Source of the DNA: Massilia terrae | GTDB taxonomy: Bacteria > Pseudomonadota > Gammaproteobacteria > Burkholderiales > Burkholderiaceae_D | DNA length: 64,000 bases | Reading direction: 5' to 3' | Assembly (NCBI RefSeq): GCF_024753145.1 | Contig: NZ_JANUGU010000004.1 | Location: 372,001-436,000, forward strand | In this document: positions 43,892 through 54,903 of the stretch, in pieces | Position numbering within the stretch: position 1 is the stretch's first letter | Layout: every line of letters begins with the position of its first letter | Program-made: the position numbers and the translations under genes | Notes under the pieces: generated by a model | The model's database searches: none | Told to the model about the DNA's origin: nothing | Seen by the model: the letters and a program-made list of their open reading frames with translations, nothing else

Positions 43892-44935
43892 TTACTTTCC
43901 GAGCCCGGCAGCGAGCGCGCGCGTGATGTCGGCGGCCGGCACGGCGGCGCAGCCGCTGGCGTTCTGGCCGCTCCACAAGGGCGAGAAGTCGCCCAGTCCC
44001 TGCGCCTCCGCCTTCGCGCGCAGCGGCCCGATCGCGGAGGTGGCCAACGGGAAAGCGGGCGCCAGCGGATTGACCGGCCCCAGTTCGCGGATCACCCGGT
44101 TGACGATGCCGCGCGCCGGCCGCCCCGAGAACAGATTGGTCACCGCGGTGTGGCGCGCCCGGGGTGACATCAGGGCCGCGCGATACGGCGTGCTGATAGT
44201 CGATTCCGGGCAGCACAAGTAAGCCGTGCCCACCTGCACCCCGGCCGCCCCCAGCGCCATCGCCGCGGCCACGCCCTGGGCATCGGCGATGCCGCCGGCC
44301 GCGATCACCGGCACCTTCACCGCGGCGGCCACCTGGCGCAGCAGCGCGAAAGTGCCCATCTGGGTGCTCAGGTCCTCGGTCAGGAACATGCCGCGGTGGC
44401 CGCCCGCTTCCAGCCCCTGGGCGATGATCGCGTCCACGCCGCGCTCCTCCAGCCACAGCGCCTCGTCAACCGTGGTGGCCGAGGCGATGATGCGCGCGCC
44501 CATGCGGCGCACGCGCTCCATCAGCGCCTCCTCCGGCAGGCCAAAGTGGAAGCTGACCACGGGCGGGCGGAATTCGTCGAGGATGTCGGCCGCCTCGCTG
44601 GAAAACGGCAGCCGCCCCGGACCGGCAGGAATGGTCGCCGGGTCGATGCCGAATTCGGCGTAGTACGGTGCCAGCACCTCGCGCCAGCGCGCCTCCACGC
44701 CCGGCTGCGGCGCCGGCGGCGTATGGCAGAAGAAGTTGACGTTGAAGGGCTTGTCGGTAGCGGCGCGGATCGCGGCCAGTTCCTTGCGCATCGCATCCGG
44801 CGCCAGCATCGCGCACGGCAGCGAGCCGAGCCCGCCGGCATTCGATACTGCGATGGCCAGCGCACTGCCCTGCGCGCCCGCCATCGGCGCCTGGATGATC
44901 GGCAATGCGGTTCCCAACAAGGTTTGCAAGCTCAT
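43892..44935 (-). CDS. Nitronate monooxygenase (FMN)
   Basis: 347 residues from MSLQTLLG, the family start. It oxidises alkyl nitronates such as propionate 3-nitronate with FMN and oxygen. Barrel motifs: PIIQAPMAGAQGS at the N-terminus, QGLEAGGHRGMF, VIAAGGIADAQGVAAAMALG and GVQVGTAYL for phosphate and FMN binding. The frame is open for 56 more codons upstream, but the family start and content argue for this ATG. Single gene, 64 bases after the Tgl-like gene on the same strand; a link between them is not obvious. Confidence 0.9.
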   Translation of the reverse strand: MSLQTLLGTALPIIQAPMAGAQGSALAIAVSNAGGLGSLPCAMLAPDAMRKELAAIRAATDKPFNVNFFCHTPPAPQPGVEARWREVLAPYYAEFGIDPATIPAGPGRLPFSSEAADILDEFRPPVVSFHFGLPEEALMERVRRMGARIIASATTVDEALWLEERGVDAIIAQGLEAGGHRGMFLTEDLSTQMGTFALLRQVAAAVKVPVIAAGGIADAQGVAAAMALGAAGVQVGTAYLCCPESTISTPYRAALMSPRARHTAVTNLFSGRPARGIVNRVIRELGPVNPLAPAFPLATSAIGPLRAKAEAQGLGDFSPLWSGQNASGCAAVPAADITRALAAGLGK

Positions 44936-44999
44936 GGCGTTCCTCCGGTTTCGACCACGCCAGTGTAGCGTGCCCGGGCCATTCTTGCGGGGCGGTGCC

Positions 45000-46127
45000 T
45001 CAGTCGCGCGGCAGGACGATGCCGGCGGTGCCGGGGCAGACCTGGCGCGGGAATTCGCGCGAGACGTCGATGCAGCCGCCTTCGGCATACACGCCGCGGC
45101 CATCGCGCGGGCGCGCCATGCGCTCCAGCACGCGCGCCAGCTCGATCGGGGCCGACATGGTGGCTTTCACGCGCGCCTCGACCACGTCCTCGTCCATGCG
45201 CAACTCGCCCTCGGCATCGACATAGGTGCCATGGCGCCAGTGCCAGACCTCGACGCATTTACGGACAAAACTATATGGATCGTTTCGCTTCCAGAAGTTG
45301 GCGAACAGCCCGTTGCCGAGGTAGATCACCCACGAACCTTCGTAACCCGAGGCGTCGGCCGAGGCTTCGTCCGGATTGCGGAACCAGACCCGGTCGCCCG
45401 GCACGTACCAGCGCGCGGGCAGCGGTTCTTCCATCGAGCCGAACTCGGTCAGGAACACGTCGTGGTAGCGGCCGGACATGATGGCCTTGCGCTCCCACTG
45501 GCGCTGCAGGTCGGCCAGCAGCGCCGGGTTGACGCGCTCCAGTTCCTGCGCAATCCCGAGCAGGATCACGTACTCGGTGGCGCGGTAGCACGAGAACGCA
45601 TACAGCTTGCCGCCGTTGGCGTCGGGCTGGGTGGCCAGGCGCAGCGCCTCGATCAGGGACTGGCCGGGCAGGACGGTGAAGCCGCGGTCCTCGTCGTAGG
45701 TCCAGTGCGTCTCAGGCCGCTCGGCGTGGCTGGTGCCGAAGGCGAGCTGGGTGCGGCGCGCGGCGTGCACGATGTTGCGGCGGATCGCCACGCTTGAGAG
45801 GAATTCGGCGAAGCCGGGAAAGCGCAGCGGGCGCGGCGCCGCCAGCATGGCCAGCACGATCTCGCGTTCGAGGTCGATGACGCTGGCTTCGGTGTCCAGG
45901 CCCAGGTAGCGGCACAGGCCCGTGGTGTCGCTGTCGGCCACGAAGCTGGCGCTCCATTCCGGCGCCAGCGCGACGCCGGCGGCTTCATGCGGCGCACTCG
46001 CCGCCACCAGCCGGCGCAGGCCAAGCGCATCCAGGTAGTCCAGCATCTGACGCCGTACGAGACGGTCGTCGCCGGTGAATTCGATGCCGCTGGCGCGGGC
46101 CAGTACCGCGGATTCTGCAAGGTTCAT
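45000..46127 (-). CDS. Tgl-like protein (bacterial transglutaminase-type fold), tentative
   Basis: 375 residues. The middle and end resemble the Bacillus spore transglutaminase Tgl: KLYAFSCYRATEYVILLGI (putative nucleophile Cys180), then WYVPGDRVWFRNPDEAS and GSWVIYLGNGLFANFW. The first 120 residues are an extra domain with no match I know. Compared with Tgl as I remember it, the Glu and His thought to help the Cys are not clearly kept, so crosslinking activity is uncertain. No signal peptide. Single gene with its own upstream gap; neighbours give no hint. Confidence 0.5.
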   Translation of the reverse strand: MNLAESAVLARASGIEFTGDDRLVRRQMLDYLDALGLRRLVAASAPHEAAGVALAPEWSASFVADSDTTGLCRYLGLDTEASVIDLEREIVLAMLAAPRPLRFPGFAEFLSSVAIRRNIVHAARRTQLAFGTSHAERPETHWTYDEDRGFTVLPGQSLIEALRLATQPDANGGKLYAFSCYRATEYVILLGIAQELERVNPALLADLQRQWERKAIMSGRYHDVFLTEFGSMEEPLPARWYVPGDRVWFRNPDEASADASGYEGSWVIYLGNGLFANFWKRNDPYSFVRKCVEVWHWRHGTYVDAEGELRMDEDVVEARVKATMSAPIELARVLERMARPRDGRGVYAEGGCIDVSREFPRQVCPGTAGIVLPRD

Positions 46128-46219
46128 GTCGGTCGCTGCTGTCTGCCTGCGGCAGCGGGACCAGCCCCTGCCGCGCCTTTATCGATGGGCAGAATACACG
46201 CGGGACAATGAAATCCGCA

Positions 46220-47536
46220 TTAAACAGCGGCGTCAGTACTGGCGGGCGGAAAGCGCACGGTGGCGACCAGGCCGGAGCCCTGTTCGCGCCCGCCCAGGGT
46301 GACGCTGGCGCCGTGCGCATCGGCGATGCTGCGCACGATCGACAGCCCCAATCCACTGCCCCAGCTGTCGTTGCCCTCGCCGCGGTAGAAGCGGTCGAAC
46401 ACCCGTTCGCGCTCCTGCGGCGGGATGCCGGGACCGGTGTCGGACACCTGCAGGAAGGGCCGGCCGTCGGCCTCGCCGACGCCGACCGCGACGTCGACCC
46501 GGCCGCCGGGCGGCGTGTAGCGCAGCGCGTTTTCGATCAGGTTGCCGAGCAGGATGCGCAGGTCGTCCGGATAGCCGTCGGCCACCGCCTCGCCGCCGCC
46601 CGGCGCCACGCCGAGGTCGATGCCGCGGCCTTCGGCATGGACGAAGCGGTCGGCCACGCACTGCTGCGCCAGGTCGAGCAGGCCGACGCGGGCGACGGGG
46701 CGGCCGGCCGCCGCGCTTTCCTGGCGCGCGGACGTGAGCAGCTGCTGCACCACGTGGGTGGCGCGGTCGAGCCGTTCGTGCAGCTTGGCGAAGGACAGCG
46801 CGCGCTGCTCGTCGCCGGCCGCGCGCTCCGCCAGCGCCAGCTGCAGCTTGAGCGCCGTCAGCGGCGAGCGCAGCTCGTGCGCGGCATCGGCGACGAAGGC
46901 GCGCTGGCTCGACAGGGCCTGGTCCAGCTTGCGCAGCAGCTCGTTGAGCGCGCTCACCACCGGCAGCAGCTCGGGCGGCTGGCCGTCCGGCGTCAGCGGC
47001 TGCAGCGCCACCGGCGAACGCGCGCCGACCGCCTCGGCCAGGTTGCGCAGCGGGCGCAGGCTGTTCCCGACCACGAACCAGATCAACAGGCCCAGCACCG
47101 GCGTCACCAGCACGAAGGGCAGCAGCGAGCGCAGCGCCAGGCCGGCGGCCACTTCCTCGCGCGCCAGGATGGCCTGGGCCACCTGCACCCGCTCGCCCTC
47201 GCGCATCGCGACGAACACGCGCCAGCGGCCATCGTCGGCATCGACGAAGCCGTAGCCCAGCTCGGGCGCGGCCGGCAGGTGCTGCGACGGGGCCGAGGCA
47301 TACGACAGCTTGCCCTGGCGGTTCCACACCTGCACCACGACGTCGGTCTCGACGCCCTGGGCGCGCGAGGGCGCGCCATGGGTCGGCACCGTGGCCGCCA
47401 GCTGGCGCAGCTGTTCGTCGAACAGGCGGCTGGCTTCTTCCAGCACCTTGAAATAGGTGCCCACGCCCGCCACCAGGGTACAGAACAGGGCGCCGCCAAG
47501 CAGGCCGACCAGCAGCTGGCGCCGGATCGTCCTCAT
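46220..47536 (-). CDS. Two-component sensor histidine kinase (QseC-like)
   Basis: 438 residues. Membrane helices at about 8-28 and 140-162 border a periplasmic sensor of about 110 residues; HAMP-like linker; HisKA with phospho-His220 in VADAAHELRSPLTAL; HATPase with DTGPGIPPQER and SGLGLSIVRSIADA. The order and length match QseC/TctE-type kinases. It overlaps the upstream response regulator gene by four bases. The signal is unknown; no transporter is encoded next to it. Confidence 0.9.
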   Translation of the reverse strand: MRTIRRQLLVGLLGGALFCTLVAGVGTYFKVLEEASRLFDEQLRQLAATVPTHGAPSRAQGVETDVVVQVWNRQGKLSYASAPSQHLPAAPELGYGFVDADDGRWRVFVAMREGERVQVAQAILAREEVAAGLALRSLLPFVLVTPVLGLLIWFVVGNSLRPLRNLAEAVGARSPVALQPLTPDGQPPELLPVVSALNELLRKLDQALSSQRAFVADAAHELRSPLTALKLQLALAERAAGDEQRALSFAKLHERLDRATHVVQQLLTSARQESAAAGRPVARVGLLDLAQQCVADRFVHAEGRGIDLGVAPGGGEAVADGYPDDLRILLGNLIENALRYTPPGGRVDVAVGVGEADGRPFLQVSDTGPGIPPQERERVFDRFYRGEGNDSWGSGLGLSIVRSIADAHGASVTLGGREQGSGLVATVRFPPASTDAAV

Positions 47537-48189
47537 GCGTCCACGAGGTAGCCGACGCCGCGCACGTTGCGGATGAAGTCCGCGCCGAGCTTCTTGCGCA
47601 GGCGGTGCACGTAGACGTCGACGGTATTGCTCTCGACTTCCTCGTTCCAGCCGTACAGCTTCTGCTCCAGCTTGGACTTGGACATCACCTGCCCGGGCGG
47701 ATCGAGCAACGCCGCCAGCAGCGCGAATTCGCGCACCGACAGCGGCAGCGGGTCGTTGCCGAGGAAGGCTTCATGGGTGGCCATTTTCAGGCGCACGCCG
47801 CGGTGCACGATGTCGGGCTGGGCGCGCCCGCTCTGGCGCCGCAGCAGCGCGCGCACGCGGGCGAACAGCTCGTCCAGCTCGAAGGGCTTGACCAGGTAGT
47901 CGTCGGCGCCGCTGTCCAGGCCCTCGACCCGTTCGGCTGTGCTGTCGCGCGCGGTGATGATCAGGACCCGCGCGCCGCCACCCTCGTTGCGGTAGCGCTG
48001 CAGCACCTCCAGCCCCCCGCGCTTGGGCAGGCCGAGGTCGAGCAGCACCAGGTCGTACACGTCGTCCTCCAGCGCCAGCAGCGCGCTGTGGCCGTCGCGC
48101 ACCCAGTCCACCGCGTAGCGTTCGCTGCGCAGGCTCTCGGCGATGCTGTCGCCGATCATGGGGTCGTCTTCGATCAGCAGCAGGCGCAT
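47533..48189 (-). CDS. OmpR/PhoB-family response regulator (QseB-like)
   Basis: 218 residues from MRLLLIEDD. Receiver domain with Asp51 in LLDLGLPKRGG and DDYLVKPFEL; C-terminal winged helix with SNTVDVYVHRLRKKLG, typical of QseB/PmrA/TctD regulators. The open frame reaches 132 bases further upstream but the receiver begins at this ATG, and a ribosome-like GAGGAGC precedes it. It leads the pair with the kinase and is divergent from the VOC gene, which it might control through the 187-base gap. Confidence 0.92.
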   Translation of the reverse strand: MRLLLIEDDPMIGDSIAESLRSERYAVDWVRDGHSALLALEDDVYDLVLLDLGLPKRGGLEVLQRYRNEGGGARVLIITARDSTAERVEGLDSGADDYLVKPFELDELFARVRALLRRQSGRAQPDIVHRGVRLKMATHEAFLGNDPLPLSVREFALLAALLDPPGQVMSKSKLEQKLYGWNEEVESNTVDVYVHRLRKKLGADFIRNVRGVGYLVDA

Positions 48190-48376
48190 GGGTGCTCCTC
48201 GTGGGCTGATGGTGGCTGGTGGTGTGGTGCGGGCATAGTGTGGGCAAAAGCGTGGCGAAAGCGCCGTCAGCTTAACGCAAGCCGGGCGCATTTTGTTGAC
48301 GCCTTCATATTCGCATGCCAAATTCGCTCATTCGCGTGAATAATGGCTGTTTCGACAATCACACCAGCGAGGACGC

Positions 48377-48745
48377 ATGATCACCCAGCTCAAGTTCGCC
48401 GGCATCCCGGTATCGGACCAGGACCGCGCGCTCGCGTTTTACACCGAAAAGCTCGGCTTCGAAGTGGCCACCGACCAGCCGATGGGGCCGGGCAAGCGCT
48501 GGATCGAGCTGCGCATCGCCAGTTCGGGCACGCGCGTGGTGCTGTTCACGCCGGACGGCCAGGAAGACCGCATCGGCAGCTTCTTCAACGGCGCCTTCGC
48601 CAGCGACGACGTCGAGGCCACCTGGCGCGAGCTGTCCGCGCGCGGCGTCGAATTCATCAAACCGCCCAAGACCGAGCCCTGGGGCACCAGCGCGATCTTC
48701 CGCGACCCGGACGGCAACAGCTTCGTGCTGTCCTCCTCGACCTGA
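48377..48745 (+). CDS. VOC-family (glyoxalase-like) protein
   Basis: 122 residues with two beta-alpha-beta-beta-beta units: KFAGIPVSDQDRALAFYTEK at the start and FRDPDGNSFVLSSST at the end, the usual VOC frame of one-domain proteins. Candidate metal ligands are few, and only the Glu equivalent is visible, so it may bind or modify a small compound such as an antibiotic without being a true glyoxalase. A TTGACG-like -35 lies about 80 bases upstream. Convergent with the hybrid kinase gene nine bases downstream. Confidence 0.85.
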   Translation: MITQLKFAGIPVSDQDRALAFYTEKLGFEVATDQPMGPGKRWIELRIASSGTRVVLFTPDGQEDRIGSFFNGAFASDDVEATWRELSARGVEFIKPPKTEPWGTSAIFRDPDGNSFVLSSST

Positions 48746-48754
48746 CCGGCGGCT

Positions 48755-50812
48755 TCAGGACGGCTGCCCGGCCAGCCCGGCCCGCAGCTGGCGCGACTGG
48801 ATCACGTTCTCGATGGTAGCCATCGTCACCGGCTTGGTCAGGTGGACGTCGATGCCGGCTTCCTCGCTTTGCCGGCGGTCGGCGGTGCTGCCCCAGCCGC
48901 TCAGCGCGGCCAGGAAGATGTCGCGTTCGGGGAAGCGCTGGCGCACCCGGCGCGCCACCTCGTAGCCGCTGATGTCGGGCAGGCCGATGTCGAGGAAGGC
49001 CAGGTCGGCGCTGAATTTATCGAGCACCTCGAGCGCGCCGGCGCCGGTGAAGGCCAGGCGCACGATATGGCCGTGGGCCTCCAGCATGGCGCCGAGGGTG
49101 CTGGCGGCATCCGCGTTATCGTCCAGCACCAGGATGCGCAGCGAGGCCTGGGCCGCCGCGCGCTCGGCCGGTCCCTCGCCCGCGGCCGGCGCCGGCGCGG
49201 GCGCCACCGGCAGGCGTACCGAGAAGGTGCTGCCCTTGCCGGGACCGGCGCTGGCGACGCCGATCTGGCCGCCATGCAGTTCGACGATGCGCCGCGCCAG
49301 CGCCAGCCCCACTCCGAGCCCGCCGCGGCGCTGGGCGCGCGCGTCCTCGGCCTGGGCGAACATGGTGAACACCTGCGGCATGTTCTCGGGCGCGATGCCG
49401 ACCCCGTTGTCGGTAACCCGGATCACGACCTCGCCCTGCTCGCGCAGCACCGTGAGGTCGATCGCGCCGCCGCTCGGGGTGTACTTGGCGGCGTTGTGCA
49501 GGAGGTTGCTGACCACCTCGGTCAGGCGCACGCGGTCGACGTGCAGGAACAGCGGCTCGGGCGGCAGCTCGGCGTGGAAGCGGTGTCCGCCGCGCTCGAT
49601 GTGGCCGCGGGACAGCTCGATGGCGGCGTCGACGATCTCGCGCACGCTGGCGGTTTCCGGGGAGAGTTCGAGCTTGCCGGAGCTGATCCGGGCGACGTCC
49701 AGGAGGTCGTCGATCAGGCGCACCACATGCGCCATCTGGCGTTGCATGATCTGGTGGGTGCGCGCCAGCCGCGCGCTGCCGACCGCCTCGATCTTGAGCA
49801 GCTCGAGGCCGGCCTGGATCGCCGCCAGCGGGTTGCGCAGCTCGTGCGCCAGCACCGCCAGGAACTCGTCCTTGTGGCGCGCCTGGCGCTTCAGCTCCTC
49901 GCTGGCGTTCTTCTGGGCGGTGATGTCGACGAAGGCGGCCACCGAGCCGATCACCTGGCCGGTGTGGTCGCGCAGCGGCACCGCGTTGACCAGCACGTGC
50001 AACACGTCGCCGTCCGGGAAATGCATCTCGAGCTCGCACCCGCGGATCTCGCGCCCGGTGGCGGCGGCCAGCTGCAACGGCAGCTCTTCCGGCCTGAGCG
50101 CCACCCCGTCTGCATACGCCGCATAGCTGTGCGGCCCCGGGTCGCTCAGCGACGGGCTCTGCTCCGCGCCGAGGCGCAGCAGGCGCACGGCTTCCGCGTT
50201 CGAGGTCACGTTCAGGCAGGCGCGGTCGTGCGCGATGAAGATCGCGGCGGGGGTCGCGTCCATCACGCTTTGCAGCTCGGTGGCGCGCATGCGCTCGCGC
50301 TGCTCGCTGTCGTGCAGCGCGGCCAGCAGGCGCCGGGTCTCGGTCACGTCCTCCACCGCCACCGACACGCCGACGATCAGGCCGTGCCGGTCGCGCACCG
50401 GATACACGCTTTCGCGGTAGGCCCGCACCGCGGTGGGATGGGCCTTGGTGGCCCCTTCGAATTCGACGCCGATCAGCGGCACGCCGCTGCGCATCACGTC
50501 CTGGAAAATCGGTTCGGCCATGTCTGCCACGTCCGGCACCACCTCGCGGATGCTCTTGCCCAGATGCTCCTCGGCGGCCAGGCCATTCTGCTCGGCCAGC
50601 ATGCGGTTGGTGCGCACGTAGCGCAGGTCGCGGTCGAGCACGGTCATGCCGAGCGGGGCCTGGTCGTAGGCGATCTCCATTTCCTGCAGCTGGGCGCGGG
50701 TGGCGGCGGTCTCGGCGCGCGCCTCGCGCATGCGCCGCGTCTGCAGGAATGCGTGCATGGCGGCGGCGATCGCAAGCAGTGCAAGAATTGCCTCTACCAC
50801 AACACTCGACAC
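48755..50812 (-). CDS. Hybrid histidine kinase with PAS domains and a receiver
   Basis: 685 residues. A short N-terminal membrane helix (about 5-23), a coiled stretch, two PAS units (about 45-170 and 180-310; VEDVTETRRLLAAL and VAAFVDITAQKNASEEL mark their ends), HisKA with His323 in AVLAHELRNPLAAI, HATPase with MFAQAEDARAQRRGGLGVGL, and a receiver with Asp608 in AFLDIGLPDISG. Layout and sequence resemble the larger hybrid kinase at 32388. It stands alone; the terminator of acs lies beyond its start. Confidence 0.9.
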   Translation of the reverse strand: MSSVVVEAILALLAIAAAMHAFLQTRRMREARAETAATRAQLQEMEIAYDQAPLGMTVLDRDLRYVRTNRMLAEQNGLAAEEHLGKSIREVVPDVADMAEPIFQDVMRSGVPLIGVEFEGATKAHPTAVRAYRESVYPVRDRHGLIVGVSVAVEDVTETRRLLAALHDSEQRERMRATELQSVMDATPAAIFIAHDRACLNVTSNAEAVRLLRLGAEQSPSLSDPGPHSYAAYADGVALRPEELPLQLAAATGREIRGCELEMHFPDGDVLHVLVNAVPLRDHTGQVIGSVAAFVDITAQKNASEELKRQARHKDEFLAVLAHELRNPLAAIQAGLELLKIEAVGSARLARTHQIMQRQMAHVVRLIDDLLDVARISSGKLELSPETASVREIVDAAIELSRGHIERGGHRFHAELPPEPLFLHVDRVRLTEVVSNLLHNAAKYTPSGGAIDLTVLREQGEVVIRVTDNGVGIAPENMPQVFTMFAQAEDARAQRRGGLGVGLALARRIVELHGGQIGVASAGPGKGSTFSVRLPVAPAPAPAAGEGPAERAAAQASLRILVLDDNADAASTLGAMLEAHGHIVRLAFTGAGALEVLDKFSADLAFLDIGLPDISGYEVARRVRQRFPERDIFLAALSGWGSTADRRQSEEAGIDVHLTKPVTMATIENVIQSRQLRAGLAGQPS

Positions 50813-50934
50813 GATACGTCTCCTTTGGACGCGGATGCAGGCCAGCCTTCGTTCAGGGAATTGTAACCCCGATTAACTCCAGATTAGCGCTCTTCGATCA
50901 CTCGGCACAAGACGCTGTTGCGCGCTGTCGCAAT

Positions 50935-50961
50935 AAAAAAGCCGCCAGCTTAGGCGGCTTT
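50935..50961 (-). terminator. Intrinsic terminator of acs
   Basis: On the minus strand AAAGCCGCC (50961-50953) pairs with GGCGGCTTT (50946-50938) around a six-base loop and runs into a T-stretch (complement of the A-run ending at 50940). It begins about 20 bases past the acs stop. Confidence 0.85.
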
Positions 50962-50980
50962 AGGAGCGCAACGTTGCAAC

Positions 50981-52975
<1,995 letters not shown>

Positions 52976-53182
52976 GCTAGTCTCCATAGGATTAGTAGTA
53001 GTTTGCCGGATACCTTAAGCGGCCACGCTTACTGAGCCCTTACAGCTCATGCAACATCCGGTGGTGCTGTGATTTTACCAACCCTTTGGGCTTGCCGGTG
53101 CTCGTGCTTGCCCGTCCGGGCAGGTGTAAAATGCCGTGTTGACCCATCCTCACGCATTATCATTCCACAGCGAGAATCACCC

Positions 53183-54715
53183 ATGACAGTCATCAAGCAG
53201 GAAGACCTGATCGAATCGGTCGCCGCCGCGCTTCAATACATCAGCTACTACCACCCGGCCGACTACATCCAGCACCTGGCGCGCGCCTACGAGCTGGAAC
53301 AGAGCCCGGCGGCCAAGGACGCGATCGCGCAGATCCTGACCAACTCGCGCATGTGCGCCGAAGGCAAGCGCCCGATCTGCCAGGATACCGGCATCGTCAA
53401 CGTGTTCCTGAAGATCGGCATGAACGTGCGCTTCGAAGGCTTCACCGGCTCGGTGACCGATGCGATCAACGAAGGCGTGCGCCGCGCCTACAACTTCCCG
53501 GATAACAAACTGCGCGCCTCGATCGTGGCCGACCCGCAGTTCGACCGCAAGAACACCAAGGACAACACCCCGGCCGTGGTGCACATGGAGCTGGTCGAGG
53601 GCGACACCGTCGACGTCAAGGTCGCGGCCAAGGGCGGCGGCTCGGAGAACAAGACCAAGTTCGTGATGCTCAACCCGTCCGACTCGCTGGTCGACTGGGT
53701 GCTCAAGACCGTGCCGCTGATGGGCGCCGGCTGGTGCCCGCCAGGCATGCTGGGCATCGGCATCGGCGGTTCGGCCGAGAAGGCGATGCTGATGGCGAAA
53801 GAGTCGCTGATGGAAGACATCGATATGTACGAGCTCAAGCAGCGCGGCCCGCAGAACAAGCTGGAAGAGCTGCGCATCGAGCTGTGCGACAAGATCAACG
53901 CGCTGGGCATCGGCGCGCAGGGCCTGGGCGGCCTGACGACCGTGCTGGACGTGAAGATCAATATGTACCCGACCCACGCGGCCTCGAAGCCGGTCGCGAT
54001 GATCCCGAACTGCGCCGCGACCCGCCACGCCCACTTCGTGCTGGACGGCTCGGGCCCGGCCTACATCGAACCGCCGGCGCTGTCGACCTGGCCGGAAGTG
54101 CACTGGACCCCGGACACCGAGAAATCCAAGCGCGTCAACCTGGACACGCTGACCAAGGAAGAAGTCGCATCGTGGAAGCCGGGCCAGACCCTGCTCCTGA
54201 ACGGCAAGATGCTGACCGGCCGCGACGCCGCGCACAAGCGCATCCAGGACATGCTGGCCAAGGGCGAGCCGCTGCCGGTGGACTTCACCAACCGCGTGAT
54301 CTACTATGTCGGCCCGGTCGATCCGGTGCGTGACGAAGTGGTGGGCCCGGCCGGCCCGACGACCGCGACCCGCATGGACAAGTTCACCGACATGATGCTG
54401 GAGAAGACCGGCCTGATCTCGATGATCGGCAAGGCCGAGCGCGGCCCGGTGGCGATCGAGTCGATCCAGAAGCACAAGTCGGCCTACCTGATGGCGGTGG
54501 GCGGCTCGGCCTACCTGGTGTCGAAGGCGATCAAGTCGGCCAAGGTGGTCGGCTTCGCGGACCTGGGCATGGAAGCGATCTACGAGTTCGATGTCAAGGA
54601 CATGCCGGTGACGGTGGCGGTGGATGCGACCGGCACCTCGGTGCACCAGACCGGGCCGAAGGAGTGGGCAGCGAAGATCGAGTCGCTGAAGAATATTCCG
54701 GTGACTGTCGCTTAA
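53183..54715 (+). CDS. fumA: Fumarate hydratase, class I ([4Fe-4S])
   Basis: 510 residues from the ATG at 53183. It converts fumarate and malate in the TCA cycle using an oxygen-sensitive iron-sulfur cluster. The three cluster cysteines are Cys66 (RPICQDTGI), Cys185 (GWCPPGMLGIGIGG) and Cys277 (IPNCAATRHAHF). The C-terminal domain has GPAGPTTATRMDKF and VGGSAYLVSKAI, so the alpha and beta parts are fused, as in FumA. The open frame extends 38 codons upstream but the family start is here. Single gene, divergent from acs; a REP-like cluster follows its stop. Confidence 0.95.
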   Translation: MTVIKQEDLIESVAAALQYISYYHPADYIQHLARAYELEQSPAAKDAIAQILTNSRMCAEGKRPICQDTGIVNVFLKIGMNVRFEGFTGSVTDAINEGVRRAYNFPDNKLRASIVADPQFDRKNTKDNTPAVVHMELVEGDTVDVKVAAKGGGSENKTKFVMLNPSDSLVDWVLKTVPLMGAGWCPPGMLGIGIGGSAEKAMLMAKESLMEDIDMYELKQRGPQNKLEELRIELCDKINALGIGAQGLGGLTTVLDVKINMYPTHAASKPVAMIPNCAATRHAHFVLDGSGPAYIEPPALSTWPEVHWTPDTEKSKRVNLDTLTKEEVASWKPGQTLLLNGKMLTGRDAAHKRIQDMLAKGEPLPVDFTNRVIYYVGPVDPVRDEVVGPAGPTTATRMDKFTDMMLEKTGLISMIGKAERGPVAIESIQKHKSAYLMAVGGSAYLVSKAIKSAKVVGFADLGMEAIYEFDVKDMPVTVAVDATGTSVHQTGPKEWAAKIESLKNIPVTVA

Positions 54716-54733
54716 TCCCCTAGCTTAAAAACC

Positions 54734-54862
54734 GTCGTTCCCGGCACTGCCGGAAACGACTCCCCGCGCAGGCGGGGACCCATAGAACGTTCGCTCAGTG
54801 GCACTTTATGCGCTGCTGGCTCGCGAACTCAGCATGGGTCCCCGCCTCCGCGGGGACGACGT
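54734..54862. repeat. REP-like repeat cluster downstream of fumA
   Basis: Three palindromic units: 54734-54760 (GTCGTTCCCGGCA then TGCCGGAAACGAC), 54761-54783 (stem CCCCGCGCAGGCGGGG) and, inverted, 54831-54862 (GGGTCCCCGC then GCGGGGACGAC). The last two flank about 45 bases and share ends (AACGTT near the first, CTCAGCATGGGTC at the second) with the copy at 63163-63271. The first palindrome may help end the fumA transcript. Confidence 0.8.
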
Positions 54863-54903
54863 TTTTATGGCGCGTATCAATTCGAGCGCAGTGCGCCCGC
54901 GCC

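Noticed and set aside
53139-53163. TTGACC with TATCAT as a fumarase promoter.
   Set aside because: The spacer would be only 13 bases, too short for a normal sigma70 promoter.
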